From assembly GCA_965242605.1 (NCBI GenBank), contig CBDESS010000002.1, positions 372,001 through 436,000 on the forward strand: a stretch of 64,000 bases of DNA, in the 5' to 3' direction. The notes beneath the pieces were generated by a model. The model was not told the DNA's origin. It was given only the letters and a program-made list of their open reading frames with translations, and did not search any database. The position numbers and the translations under genes were made by a program. This document shows, one piece after another, positions 50,520 through 60,270 of this stretch (position 1 is its first letter; every line of letters starts with the position of its first letter). This DNA is from JAAXHF01 sp965242605. GTDB taxonomy: Bacteria > Desulfobacterota > Binatia > Bin18.

Positions 50520-52957
50520 TCGGCCTCCTCCCTGCCCGCTTCGTCTGCCCGGGTGTCCACCCGGACCGCCACCTCCCAGACCGGCTTGGTCCTCCGGCCC
50601 TGCCCGGTCCGCAGCCCGGCGATGAGGTAGGCCGGCAGCCGAATGGACGCCAGACAGGTGTTGGCGAAGAACGCCGCCTGCTGTACCTGTGGGGTGCGAC
50701 GGGAGTGCCGCCGGAACGCGAAATCGAGCACCTCAAAGCCCCGGGGCCGGTCGGCCGCAGCGAGCACGGCCGGGTCCCGCGGCCTGACGTGCAGAAAGAA
50801 GCCGGGCATCGTGTCCGCCCGGCGACATGGCACCCGCAGGTAGGTCAGCGTGGTCCCGTTAAGGTAGAGGGCAAAGTGCGACTGGGCCACGGGGGGGCCT
50901 GCCACCACTGCCTGGTAGGCCGCGCGCATGATGTCGGTCGCGGTGGCCCCATGAGACAACAGGGAGATGGCTGCCCGCCACAGATCGGTACCCTCGGCAG
51001 GCGACACCTGGCCGGCTTCAATGGCCCGGATCGGATAGGCCGGCAAGGGAAACCGAACCAGACACCGGCCGTCCAGCCGGACACCGTGCCGGCTGAAGTC
51101 AAAGGACCTCCTCTCAAAGCCCCACTTCCGACGCTGCCGGGGCAGATCGGCCATATCCACCGGGAAGACCCGGACCGAGAAGGGCCTGCGCCGGTCCGCC
51201 GGGCCGCAGGCCGCCTTCACCCACATCAAAGTCGGGCCGTCCAGATACAGGTCAAAGCCCGCTCGCCCGACCGCCGGCCCGGCAGTCACGGCCTGGGCCA
51301 CGGCCCGGTAGGCGGCCACGGTGGCCGCGTCCACCCGGGCCGGGTTGAGGGCTGTCACCGTCAGGATGGGGTTGTGGTAAATCTGGCGGGTATAGAGACG
51401 GGGCGCGAAGGAGGGGCTGCCGAGGCCGCGCCGCAAGTATGAGGGGTGATCGAGCAGCAGAAAGTCCTTCGGTAGTGCCCCGTCCTCGGTGAGGACGAGG
51501 CGGCGGCGGTCCGCCTTGGGAAGAATGCGCCGGTTTTGGCGTATATGGCTGGCCTCCAGACCGCTTATCTCCAGCGAGCCCGGTGAGGTGGGATAGCGGC
51601 GGAGGAGATGTTCCAACCCCTCCCGGTGCGCGGTTCCCCAGCGGTCCATCTCATACTCGGTCCCCAGGGAGTCGGGCGTGGTCCGGTCCACCAGGGCGTT
51701 GAAATAGACTATCTGGTAGGGATGAAGGGCTACCAGCTCAACGACCACCCCGGCCAAGCCCGCCCCGGCCAGGCCGTAGACGCCTGGCCGCAGCCCCGGC
51801 CGGGGGCAGACCGCTGCCAGCCAGCGCAGCCCGAACACCGCCAGCAGACACACCGGGGCGTACAGAAAGTAGACCTGACGCCAGCCGTTGTAAAGGTTGG
51901 CGTTGACGACAAGGACGGCGACGACCGGGAGTACCAGACAGGCAACGAGCAGCAGGCCGAAGCGGGCGACGGGGTCGCCCAGCACGGTGCCGGGGGAGAT
52001 CAAACCGCGATGCATCACGGATACTGCCCCTGCCAGACCCAGCAGCAGCACCCCCGGCGGGGTGGTGAGAGCGACCCAGGTCGGAAGGTAGTGTGCGGGA
52101 ATATCCGGCCAGTGTACCAACTCGCCCTGGAAGAAGGTCTCAGCGTGAGCCGGGTGCTGGGAGAGGACTGCTACGGCCTCGCCCAACGCCACGGGGTCGC
52201 CCCACAGATAGGGCGAGACCGCGTACAGCGTCAATACACTGGCCACCACGAACACCCCACCAGTGCTCAGAAGGTGCCAGCGCGCCGCCCGGCTCCATGC
52301 CCGGAACAGGTCGCCCGCCCGCAGGACCACCACCGCAGCGAACAGCAGTAGGCCCATGATGCGCAGGTTGGTCGCCAGCCCCACCCCGACCCCGCACAGT
52401 GCGAACGCCCCAAGGCTCTCCCGCCGCCACGCCCGGTGAATCAGGAACAGGGCACCCAGGAACAGCACCAGGAAGGGGATGTCCTTGGTGTTGAGGAAGG
52501 AGTGGGCGTAGAGCCGGGGCTGGAGCACGAACAGCAGCAGGGCGACCAGGGCCAGCCAGCGGCTGCGGAAGAGGTGGTACACCAGCCGGGCACAGCAGTA
52601 GCCGCCGGCCAGAAAGAAGAGGTGGGTCAGCAGATGGCGGCTCAGGAAGACCGCCCGGCTGTCGGTGAGGTCCAGCAGCCGCTCAACGAACACCAGCGGC
52701 ACCTCGAAGACAACGCCGTAGAATCGATAGACACGAGGAGCGGAGGGCAGCAGGGCCGCGGCGTCCCCCAGCAGGTAGTTGACCGTCGCATGGCCGATAT
52801 CGCGCTGCTCCCATTCATCCGCCCCTATACCGTAGTCATCAAGGACGGTTACGCCCACGGCGGCCAAGCCCGCCAGGGCCAGGAGCGTACTGCGGGCAAA
52901 CACGCCCTCACCTGCTCCCTGGCCCGGCTTCGGGAGGGACGGTGGGATACCGCTCAC
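50516..52957 (-). CDS. Array copy 16: GT39-like membrane glycosyltransferase, C-terminal class of copy 13
   Basis: 813 residues, intact. The N-terminus is slightly different (KPGQGAGEGVFARS where most copies have KWGQRAVAGV). First loop GADEWEQRDIG. Contains the FRAWSRAARWHLLSTG segment, related to copies 3, 5 and 18, and the HSFLNTKD variant. Short variable loop AHAE. The usual GTGA coupling to the gene before it is lost: copy 17 reads past this start because of a 1-base deletion, so the two frames overlap by 50 bases (52908-52957). Confidence 0.87.
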   Translation of the reverse strand: MSGIPPSLPKPGQGAGEGVFARSTLLALAGLAAVGVTVLDDYGIGADEWEQRDIGHATVNYLLGDAAALLPSAPRVYRFYGVVFEVPLVFVERLLDLTDSRAVFLSRHLLTHLFFLAGGYCCARLVYHLFRSRWLALVALLLFVLQPRLYAHSFLNTKDIPFLVLFLGALFLIHRAWRRESLGAFALCGVGVGLATNLRIMGLLLFAAVVVLRAGDLFRAWSRAARWHLLSTGGVFVVASVLTLYAVSPYLWGDPVALGEAVAVLSQHPAHAETFFQGELVHWPDIPAHYLPTWVALTTPPGVLLLGLAGAVSVMHRGLISPGTVLGDPVARFGLLLVACLVLPVVAVLVVNANLYNGWRQVYFLYAPVCLLAVFGLRWLAAVCPRPGLRPGVYGLAGAGLAGVVVELVALHPYQIVYFNALVDRTTPDSLGTEYEMDRWGTAHREGLEHLLRRYPTSPGSLEISGLEASHIRQNRRILPKADRRRLVLTEDGALPKDFLLLDHPSYLRRGLGSPSFAPRLYTRQIYHNPILTVTALNPARVDAATVAAYRAVAQAVTAGPAVGRAGFDLYLDGPTLMWVKAACGPADRRRPFSVRVFPVDMADLPRQRRKWGFERRSFDFSRHGVRLDGRCLVRFPLPAYPIRAIEAGQVSPAEGTDLWRAAISLLSHGATATDIMRAAYQAVVAGPPVAQSHFALYLNGTTLTYLRVPCRRADTMPGFFLHVRPRDPAVLAAADRPRGFEVLDFAFRRHSRRTPQVQQAAFFANTCLASIRLPAYLIAGLRTGQGRRTKPVWEVAVRVDTRADEAGREEAE

Positions 52958-55409
52958 TCGGCCTCCTCTTGGTTGGCTGAGGGGCCCGGGCCTCCACCGG
53001 AACCTCCACCTCCCAGACCAACCCGGTCCCCTGGCCCTGCCCGGTCCGCAGCCCGGCGATGGGGTAGGCCGGCAGCCGGATGGACGCCAGACATGTGCCG
53101 GCGAAGAGCGCCGCCTGGCGTACTTGTGGGGCGCGACGGCGGTGCCGCCAGAACTCGAAATTGATCACCTCAAAGTCCCGGGGTTGGCGGGCCGCGTCGA
53201 GCACGGCCGGGTCGCGTGGCATGACATGCAGAAAGAAGCCGGGTGCCGTGTCCGCCGGACGACACGGCACCCGCAGGTAGGTCAACGTGGTCCCGTTGAG
53301 GTAGAGGGCAAAGTGCGACCGGGCCACGGGGGTACCCGCAACCGCTGCCCAGTAGGCTTCGCGCACGACATCGGTCGCGGTGGCACCGTGAGGCGACAAA
53401 GGGATGGTCATGCGCCACAGATCGGTGCTCTCGGAAGACGATGAGCGGACTGTGGCCCGTTGGCTGGCTTCAATGGCCCGGATCGGATAGGCCGGCAAGG
53501 GCAGCTGAATCAGACATCGGCTGTCCACCTGGACGCCGTACCGGCTGAAGTAGAAATACCTCCCCTCAAAGCCCCACTTCCGGTGCCGCCGAGGCAGATC
53601 GGCCATGTCCACCGGGAAGACCCGCGCCGAGAAGGATCCGCGCATATCCGCCGGGCCGCAGGCTGCCTTCACCCACGTCAGGGTCGGGCCCTCCAGATAG
53701 AGGGCAAAGCCCGCCCGCCCGACCGGCACCCCGGCTGTCACGGCCCGGGCCACGGCCCGATAGGCAGCCGTGGTGGCCGCGTCCACCCGGGCCGGGTTGA
53801 GGGCCGTCACCGTCAGGATGGGGTTATGGTAAATCTGGCGGGTATAGAGGCGGGGCGCGAAGAGGGGGCCGACGAGGCCGATCCGCAAGTATGAGGGGTG
53901 ATCAAGCATCTGAAAGCCCCCCGGCAGTGCCCCGTCCCCGGCGAGGAGGAGGCGATGGCGCGCCGCTGCGGGAAGAATGAGCCGATTGTGGCGTATATAA
54001 CTGCTACGCTGACTGTCCATCTCCAGCGAGATCGGTAGTGTGGGATAGCGGTGGAGGAGATGTTCCAACCCCTCCCGGTACACGGTTCCCCAGCGGTCCA
54101 TCTCATACTGGGTCCCCAGGGAGTCGGGCGTGCGCCGGTCCACCAGGGCGTTGAAATAGATATGTTGATGAGGATGAATGGAGAGCATCTCGACGACTAC
54201 CCCGGCCAGGCTCACCGCCGCCAGCGCGTAGACGCCTGTCCACAGCCCCGGCCAGGGGCAGACCGCTGCCAGCCAGCGCAGCCCGAACACTGCCAGCAGA
54301 CACACCGGGGCGTACAGAAAGTAGACCTGACGCCAGTCGTTGTAGAGGTTGGCATTGACAACGATGACGGCGACGACCGGGAGCACCAGACAGGCGACGA
54401 GCAGCAGGCCGAAGCGGGTGACGGGGTCGCCCGGCACGGCACCGGGGGAGCGCAGACCACGATGTATCACGGACACTGCCCCCACCAGACCCAGCAGCAG
54501 CACCCCCGGCGGGGTGGTAATGGCGATCCAGGTCGGAAGGTAGTGTGCGGGAATATCCGGCCAGCGCACCGGCTCGCCCTGGAAGAGGGCCGTAAGGTGA
54601 TGCGGATGCTGGGAGAGGACTGCCACGGCTTCGCCCAACGCCAGAGGGTCATCCCATAAGTAGGGCGAGACCGCGTACAGCGTCAATACACTGGCCACCA
54701 CGAACACCCCACCAGTGCTCAGGACATGCCAGCGTGCCGCCCGCCCCGCCGCCCCTACCAGGTCGCCCGCCCGCAGGACCACTACCACGACGAACAGCAG
54801 CACGCCCATGATGCGCAGGTTGGTCGCCAGCCCCACCCCGACCCCGCACAGTGCGAACGCCCCAAGGCTCTCCCGCCGCCACGCCCGGTGAATCAGGAAC
54901 AGGACCAGCAGGAACATCACCAGGAAGGGGATGTCCTTGGTGTTGACAAAGGAGTGGGCATAGAGCCGGGGATGGAGCACGAACGCCAGCAGGGCGACCA
55001 GGGCCAGCCAGCGGCTGTGGAAGAGGTGGTACACCAGCCGGGCACAGCAGCCGCCGCCGGCCAGAAAGAAGAGGTGGGTCAGCAGATGGCGGCTCAGGTG
55101 GATAGCCCGACTGTCGGTGAGGCCCAGCAGCCACTCAACGAACACCAGCGGCACCTCGAAGACAACGCCGTAGAACCGGTTGTGGGGGGGATCGGGGGGC
55201 AGCCAGGCCTCGACCTCCCCCAGCATGTAGTTGACCGCCGCATAGCCGATCTGGCGTTGGCTCTCTTCGTCCGCCCCTACGCCGTAGTCGTCAAGGACGA
55301 CCATGCCCACGCCGGCCAAGCCCGCCAGGGCCAGGAGCACGCTGCGGGCAAGCACGCCAGCGCCCACTCCCTGGCTCCGCTTCGGGAGGGAGGACGGGAT
55401 ACCGCTCAC
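52908..55409 (-). CDS. Array copy 17: GT39-like membrane glycosyltransferase with shifted C-terminus
   Basis: 833 residues as read. A single base is missing at about 52979-52984 (GAGGGGCCC where copy 19 has GAGGCGGCCC), so the protein leaves the family sequence after VEARA, adds about 30 foreign residues and stops at 52908, inside copy 16, instead of at about 52954. First loop ADEESQRQIGYAAVNYMLGE, shared with copy 20. VLFLLVLFLIHRAW in place of the usual FLGALFLIHRAW. Short variable loop HHLT. The first soluble domain resembles copies 9 and 10, followed by an extra Ser-rich stretch (TVRSSSSEST). Only the extreme C-terminus is affected, so function may persist. Confidence 0.85.
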   Translation of the reverse strand: MSGIPSSLPKRSQGVGAGVLARSVLLALAGLAGVGMVVLDDYGVGADEESQRQIGYAAVNYMLGEVEAWLPPDPPHNRFYGVVFEVPLVFVEWLLGLTDSRAIHLSRHLLTHLFFLAGGGCCARLVYHLFHSRWLALVALLAFVLHPRLYAHSFVNTKDIPFLVMFLLVLFLIHRAWRRESLGAFALCGVGVGLATNLRIMGVLLFVVVVVLRAGDLVGAAGRAARWHVLSTGGVFVVASVLTLYAVSPYLWDDPLALGEAVAVLSQHPHHLTALFQGEPVRWPDIPAHYLPTWIAITTPPGVLLLGLVGAVSVIHRGLRSPGAVPGDPVTRFGLLLVACLVLPVVAVIVVNANLYNDWRQVYFLYAPVCLLAVFGLRWLAAVCPWPGLWTGVYALAAVSLAGVVVEMLSIHPHQHIYFNALVDRRTPDSLGTQYEMDRWGTVYREGLEHLLHRYPTLPISLEMDSQRSSYIRHNRLILPAAARHRLLLAGDGALPGGFQMLDHPSYLRIGLVGPLFAPRLYTRQIYHNPILTVTALNPARVDAATTAAYRAVARAVTAGVPVGRAGFALYLEGPTLTWVKAACGPADMRGSFSARVFPVDMADLPRRHRKWGFEGRYFYFSRYGVQVDSRCLIQLPLPAYPIRAIEASQRATVRSSSSESTDLWRMTIPLSPHGATATDVVREAYWAAVAGTPVARSHFALYLNGTTLTYLRVPCRPADTAPGFFLHVMPRDPAVLDAARQPRDFEVINFEFWRHRRRAPQVRQAALFAGTCLASIRLPAYPIAGLRTGQGQGTGLVWEVEVPVEARAPQPTKRRPSERYPTVPPEAGPGSR

Positions 55410-57835
55410 CCGGCCGCCTTTGGGCCGGCTGAGGCGGCCCGGACCTTCACCGGGACCGCCACCTCCCAGACCCGCTCGGCCCCCCGGCCCTGCCCGGTCC
55501 GCAGCCCGGCGATGGGGGAAGCCGGCAGCCGAATGGACGCCAGACAGGTGCCAGCGAACAACGCCGCCTGCTCCACCTGCGGGGCATCACGCTGGTGCCG
55601 CCGGAACGCAAAATCAAGCACCTCAAAGCCCCGGGCCCCAGCGGGCACGGCCGGGTCCCGAGGCCTGACATGCAGAAAGAAGCCGGGGGCCGTGTCCGCC
55701 CGGCGACACGGGGCCCGCAGGTAGGTCAACGTGGTCCCGTCAAGGTACAGGGCAAAGCGCGACCGGGCTACGGGAGGACCCGCCACCGCTGCCCGGTAGG
55801 CCGTGCGCACCAGGTCGGTTGAGGGGGCACCGGGCGGCGACACCGGGATGGCCACCCGCCACAGATCGGTGCCCCCGGCAGGCGACACCTGGCCGGCTTC
55901 AATGGCCCGGATCGGATAGGTTGGCAAGGGCAGCCGGAGCAGACACCGCCCGTCCACCCGGACGCCGTACCGGCCAAGGGCGAAGAACATTCCCTCAAAG
56001 CCCCACTGCCGCCGCCACCGGGGCAGGTCGGCCACCTCCACCGGAAAGACCCGCACCGAGAAGGACCCGCGCAGGTCCACCGGGCCGCAGGCCACCTTGA
56101 CCCCCATCAAAGTCGGGCCCGCCAGATACAGGGCAAAGCCCGCCCGCAGGACCGGCGGCCCGCCCGTCACGGCCCGGACCACGGTCCGATAGGCGGCCGT
56201 GGTGGCGGCGTCCACCCGGGCCGGGGTGAGGGCCGTCACCGTCAGGACGGTGTTGTGGTAAATCTGGCGGGTATAGAGGTGGGGTGCGAAGAGGGGGCCG
56301 CTCAGGCCACGCCGCAAGGAGGCGTGGTGATCAATCACCTGAAAGTCCCCTGCCGGGGCTCCGCCCGTGGCGAGGAGGAGGCGGCGGCGCACGGCTTCGG
56401 GAAGAATGAGGCGGTTGCGACGCGCTTGGCGTTCCATACCGCTCATCTCCAGCGGGATTGGTGCGGTGGGATAGCGGTGGAGGAGATGTTCCAACCCCTC
56501 CCGGTACGCGGTCCCCCAGTAGTCCATGCTGTACTGGGTCCCCAGGTAGTCGGGCGTGCGCCGGTCCACCAGGGCGTTGAAATAGACGAACTGGTGGGGA
56601 TGGAGGGCCATCAGCTTGACGACCACCCCGGCCAGACCCGCTGCGGCCAGCGCGTGGACGCCGGGCCGCAGCCCGGGCCGGGGGCAGACCGCTGCCAGCC
56701 AGCGCAGCCCGAACACCGCCAGCAGACACAGCGGCGCATACAGAAAGTAGACCTGACGCCAGCCGTTGCGGATGTTGGCATTGACGACGATGACGGCGAC
56801 GACCGGGAGTACCAGACAGGCGACGAGCAGCAGGCCGAAGCGGGCGATGGGATTGCGGAACACCTCGCCGGGGTGGCTCAGGCCGCGATGCATCACGGAC
56901 ACTGCTCCTGCCAGACCCAGCAACAGCACCCCCGGCGGGGTGGTGAGGGCGACCCAGGTCGGAAGGTAGTCCGCAGGAATATCCGGCCAGCGCACCGGCT
57001 CGCCCTGGAAGAGGGTCGCATTGTCAACCGGGTGCTGGGCGAGGACTGCCACGGCTTCGCCCAACGCCACGGGGTCGCCCCACAGATAGGGCGAGACCGC
57101 GTACAGCGTCAATACACTGGCCACCACGAACACCCCACCAGTGCTCAGAATGTGCGCACGCGCCGCCTGGCTCCATGCCCGGAACAGGTCGCCCGCCCGC
57201 AGGACCACCACCACGACGAACAGCAGCACGCCCATGATGCGCAGGTTGGTCGCTACTCCCACCCCCACCCCGCACAGTGCGAACGCCCCAAGACTCTCCC
57301 GCCGCCACGCCCGGTGAATCAGGAACAGGGCCCCCAGGAACAGCACCAGGAAGGGGATGTCCTTGGTGTTGACGAAGGAGTGGGCGTAGAGCCGGGGCTG
57401 GAGCACGAACAGCAGCAGGGCGACCAGGGCCAGCCAGCGGCTGTGGAAGAGATGATAGACCAGCCAGGCACAGCCGCCGCCGCCGGCCAGAAAGAAGAGG
57501 TGGGTCAGCAGATGGCGGCTCAGGGAGATGTCCCGACTGTCGGTGAGGCCCAGCAGCCGCTCAACGAGCACCAGCGGCACTTCGAAGACAGCGCCGTAGA
57601 ATCGGTTGTGGGGGGGACCGGGAGGCAGCAGGGTCTCGGCGTCTCCCAGCAGGTAGTTGACCGCCGCGTGGCCGTGTCTGCGCCGGGTCTCTGCGTCCGC
57701 CCCTACGCCGTAGTCGTCAAGGACGGCCCCGCCCACGCCGGCCAAGACCGCCAGGGCCAGGAGCGTGCTGCCGGCAAGCACGCCAGCGACTGCCCTCTGG
57801 CCCCACTTTGGGAGGGAGGACGGGATACCGCTCAC
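55406..57835 (-). CDS. Array copy 18: GT39-like membrane glycosyltransferase, near twin of copy 21
   Basis: 809 residues, intact. The first-loop acidic pair is altered: GADAETRRRHG, with Ala after the Asp and Glu displaced by one. Contains FRAWSQAARAHILSTG and GEVFRNPIARFG (compare copy 14). Short variable loop VDNA. From about 55450 to 56725 it is almost identical to copy 21 at 62746-64000; five of the eight differences I count fall in one 11-base window (about 56519-56530) that encodes the TQY-M-W motif. The second soluble domain is shortened by about four residues (VPAGARGFEV). Confidence 0.88.
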   Translation of the reverse strand: MSGIPSSLPKWGQRAVAGVLAGSTLLALAVLAGVGGAVLDDYGVGADAETRRRHGHAAVNYLLGDAETLLPPGPPHNRFYGAVFEVPLVLVERLLGLTDSRDISLSRHLLTHLFFLAGGGGCAWLVYHLFHSRWLALVALLLFVLQPRLYAHSFVNTKDIPFLVLFLGALFLIHRAWRRESLGAFALCGVGVGVATNLRIMGVLLFVVVVVLRAGDLFRAWSQAARAHILSTGGVFVVASVLTLYAVSPYLWGDPVALGEAVAVLAQHPVDNATLFQGEPVRWPDIPADYLPTWVALTTPPGVLLLGLAGAVSVMHRGLSHPGEVFRNPIARFGLLLVACLVLPVVAVIVVNANIRNGWRQVYFLYAPLCLLAVFGLRWLAAVCPRPGLRPGVHALAAAGLAGVVVKLMALHPHQFVYFNALVDRRTPDYLGTQYSMDYWGTAYREGLEHLLHRYPTAPIPLEMSGMERQARRNRLILPEAVRRRLLLATGGAPAGDFQVIDHHASLRRGLSGPLFAPHLYTRQIYHNTVLTVTALTPARVDAATTAAYRTVVRAVTGGPPVLRAGFALYLAGPTLMGVKVACGPVDLRGSFSVRVFPVEVADLPRWRRQWGFEGMFFALGRYGVRVDGRCLLRLPLPTYPIRAIEAGQVSPAGGTDLWRVAIPVSPPGAPSTDLVRTAYRAAVAGPPVARSRFALYLDGTTLTYLRAPCRRADTAPGFFLHVRPRDPAVPAGARGFEVLDFAFRRHQRDAPQVEQAALFAGTCLASIRLPASPIAGLRTGQGRGAERVWEVAVPVKVRAASAGPKAAG

Positions 57836-60270
57836 CCGGCCTCCTCTTGGCCGGCTGAGGCGGCCCGGGCCTCCACCGGGACCTCCACCTCCCAGACCAA
57901 CCCGGTCCCCTGGCCCTGCCCGGTCCGCAGCCCGGCGATGGGGTAGGCTGGCAGCCGAATGGACGCCAGGCAGGTGCCGGCAAAGAGCGCCGCCTGGTCT
58001 ACCTGCGGGGCGCGACGGGGGTGCCGCCAGAACTCGAAATCAAGTACCTCAAAGCCCCGGGATCGGTGGGCCATGCTCGCTGTGGCCCGGTCCCTCGGCA
58101 TGACGTGCAGAAAGAAACCGGGCTGCGTGTCCGCCCGGCGACACGGTACCCGCAGGTAGGTCAACGTGATCCCATTGAAGTAGAGGGCAAAGTGCGACCG
58201 GGCTACGGGCGCACCCGCCACCGCTGCCCGGTGGGCCGCGCGCACCAAGTCGGTTGCGGTGGCACCGGGAGGCGACGGGGTGATGGCTACGCGCCACAGA
58301 TCGGCACCCTCGGAAGACGATGCTTGGCTGGCTTCAATGGCCCGGATCGGATAAGCCGGCAAGGGTACCCGGAGCAGACACCGCCCGTCCACCCGGACGC
58401 CGTATCGGCTAAAGCCGAAGTACCTTCTCTCAAAGCCCCACTTCCGACGCCGCCGGGGCAGATCGGCCACGGCCATCGGGAAAACCCGCACTGAGAAGGG
58501 CCCGCGTATGTCCGCCGGGCCGCAGGCCGCCTTCACCCACGTCAGGGTCTGGCCATCCAGATACAGGTCAAAGCCTGCCCGCACGACCGACGGCCCGGCC
58601 GTCACAGCCCGGGCCACGGCCCGGTAGGCGGCCCGGGTGGCCACGTCCACCCGGGCCGGGTTGAGGGCCGTCACCGTCAGGATGGTATTGTGGTAAATCT
58701 GGCGGGTGTAGAGGCGGGGCGCGAAGGGGGGGACGCCGAGGTTGCGGCGCAAGTATGAGGGGTGATCGATCATCTGAAAGTCCCCCGGCAGTGCCCTGTC
58801 CTGGGCGAGGAGGCGGTGGCGGCCCGCTTTGGGAAGAATGATCAGGTTTCGGCGTACATGGTCGATATCCCGCTCTCTTGTCTCCAGCGAGATCAGTGAG
58901 GTGGGATAGCGGTGGAGGAGATAGTCCCATCCCTCCCGGTACATGATTCCCCAGCGGTCTATCTCGTACTGGGTCCCCAGGTAGTCGGGCGTGCGCCGGT
59001 CAACCAGGGCGTTGAAATAGATATGCTGATAGGGATGAAGGGAGAGCATCTCGACGACCACCCCGGCCAGGCCCGCCGCCGCCAGCCCATGCACGCCTGT
59101 CAGCAGCCCCGGCCGGGGGCAGACCGCCGCCAGCCAGCGCAGCCCGAACACCGCCAGCAGACACACCGGGGCGTACAGAAAGTAGACCTGACGCCAGCCG
59201 TGGTAGAGGTTGGCGTTGACGACGATGACGGCGACAACCGGGAGGACCAGACAGGCGACGAGCACCAGCCCGAAGCGGGCGACGGGGTCACCCGGCACGG
59301 CACCTGGGGAGCGCAGGCCGCGATGCATCACGGACACTGCCCCCACCAGACCCAGCAGCAGCACCCCCGGCGGGGTGGTAATGGCGATCCAGGTTGGAAT
59401 GTAGTGTGTGGGAATATCAGGCCAGCGCACCGGCTCGCCCTGGAAGAGGGTCGTCATGTGAATCGGGTGCTGGGAGAGGACTGTCACGGCCTCACCTAAC
59501 GCCAAGGGGTCGTCCCACAGATAGGGCGAGAGTGCGTACAGCGTCAATACACTGGCCACCACGAACACCGCCCCGGTGCTCAGAACGTGCCAGCGTGCCG
59601 CCCGCCCCGCCGCCCCCACCAGGTCGCCCGCCCGCAGGATCACTACCACGGCGAACAGCAGCACGCCCATGATGCGCAGGTTGGTCGCTACCCCTACCCC
59701 GACCCCGCACAGTGCGAACGCCCCAAGGCTCTCCCGCCGCCACGCCCGGTGAATCAGGAACAGGGCCCCCAGGAACAGCACCAGGAAGGGGATGTCCTTG
59801 GTGTTGACGAAGGAGTGGGCGTAGAGCCGGGGCTGGAGCACGAACAGCAGCAGGGCGACCAGGGCCAGCCAGCGGCTGTGGAAGAGGTGAGAGACCAGCC
59901 GGGCACAGCAGCAGCCACCGGCCAGAAAGAAGAGGTGGGTCAGCAGATGGCGGCTCAGGTGGATAGCCCGACTGTCGGTGAGGTCCAGCAGCCACTCAAC
60001 GAACACCAGCGGCACCTCGAAGACAACGCCGTAGAACCGGTTGTGGGGGGGATCGGGGGGCCGCAGGGTCTCGGCATCCCCTGATATGTAGTTGACCGCC
60101 GCGTGACCGATCTGGCGTTGGGCCTCTTCGTCCGCCCCTACGCCGTAGTCGTCAAGGACGACCATGCCCACGCCGGCCAAGCCCGCCAGGGCCAGGAGCA
60201 CGCTGCCGGCAAACACGCCAGCGACTGCCCTCTGGCCCCACTTCGGGAGGGACAGCGGGATACCGCTCAC
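57832..60270 (-). CDS. Array copy 19: GT39-like membrane glycosyltransferase with two C-terminal domains
   Basis: 812 residues, intact. First loop ADEEAQRQIG, close to copies 5 and 7. CCCARLVSHLF in the membrane half, where Ser replaces the Tyr of most copies, is shared with copies 3 and 5. Short variable loop IHMT. The motif reads TQYEIDRWGIMYREG. The linker starts with an Arg-Asp-rich variant (RERDIDHVRRNLIILP) seen in no other copy. It contributes a GGAGG-type ribosome binding site to copy 18, whose GTG overlaps its downstream neighbour's stop in the usual way. Confidence 0.88.
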   Translation of the reverse strand: MSGIPLSLPKWGQRAVAGVFAGSVLLALAGLAGVGMVVLDDYGVGADEEAQRQIGHAAVNYISGDAETLRPPDPPHNRFYGVVFEVPLVFVEWLLDLTDSRAIHLSRHLLTHLFFLAGGCCCARLVSHLFHSRWLALVALLLFVLQPRLYAHSFVNTKDIPFLVLFLGALFLIHRAWRRESLGAFALCGVGVGVATNLRIMGVLLFAVVVILRAGDLVGAAGRAARWHVLSTGAVFVVASVLTLYALSPYLWDDPLALGEAVTVLSQHPIHMTTLFQGEPVRWPDIPTHYIPTWIAITTPPGVLLLGLVGAVSVMHRGLRSPGAVPGDPVARFGLVLVACLVLPVVAVIVVNANLYHGWRQVYFLYAPVCLLAVFGLRWLAAVCPRPGLLTGVHGLAAAGLAGVVVEMLSLHPYQHIYFNALVDRRTPDYLGTQYEIDRWGIMYREGWDYLLHRYPTSLISLETRERDIDHVRRNLIILPKAGRHRLLAQDRALPGDFQMIDHPSYLRRNLGVPPFAPRLYTRQIYHNTILTVTALNPARVDVATRAAYRAVARAVTAGPSVVRAGFDLYLDGQTLTWVKAACGPADIRGPFSVRVFPMAVADLPRRRRKWGFERRYFGFSRYGVRVDGRCLLRVPLPAYPIRAIEASQASSSEGADLWRVAITPSPPGATATDLVRAAHRAAVAGAPVARSHFALYFNGITLTYLRVPCRRADTQPGFFLHVMPRDRATASMAHRSRGFEVLDFEFWRHPRRAPQVDQAALFAGTCLASIRLPAYPIAGLRTGQGQGTGLVWEVEVPVEARAASAGQEEAG

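Noticed and set aside
56255..57946. 563-codon plus-strand open frame opposite copy 18, and similar long plus-strand frames opposite most copies (for example 27469-28782)
   Set aside because: They are antisense to well-supported membrane-protein genes, have Pro/Arg/Gln/His-rich composition with no domain, and recur only because the sense genes are repeated. High G+C makes antisense frames long.
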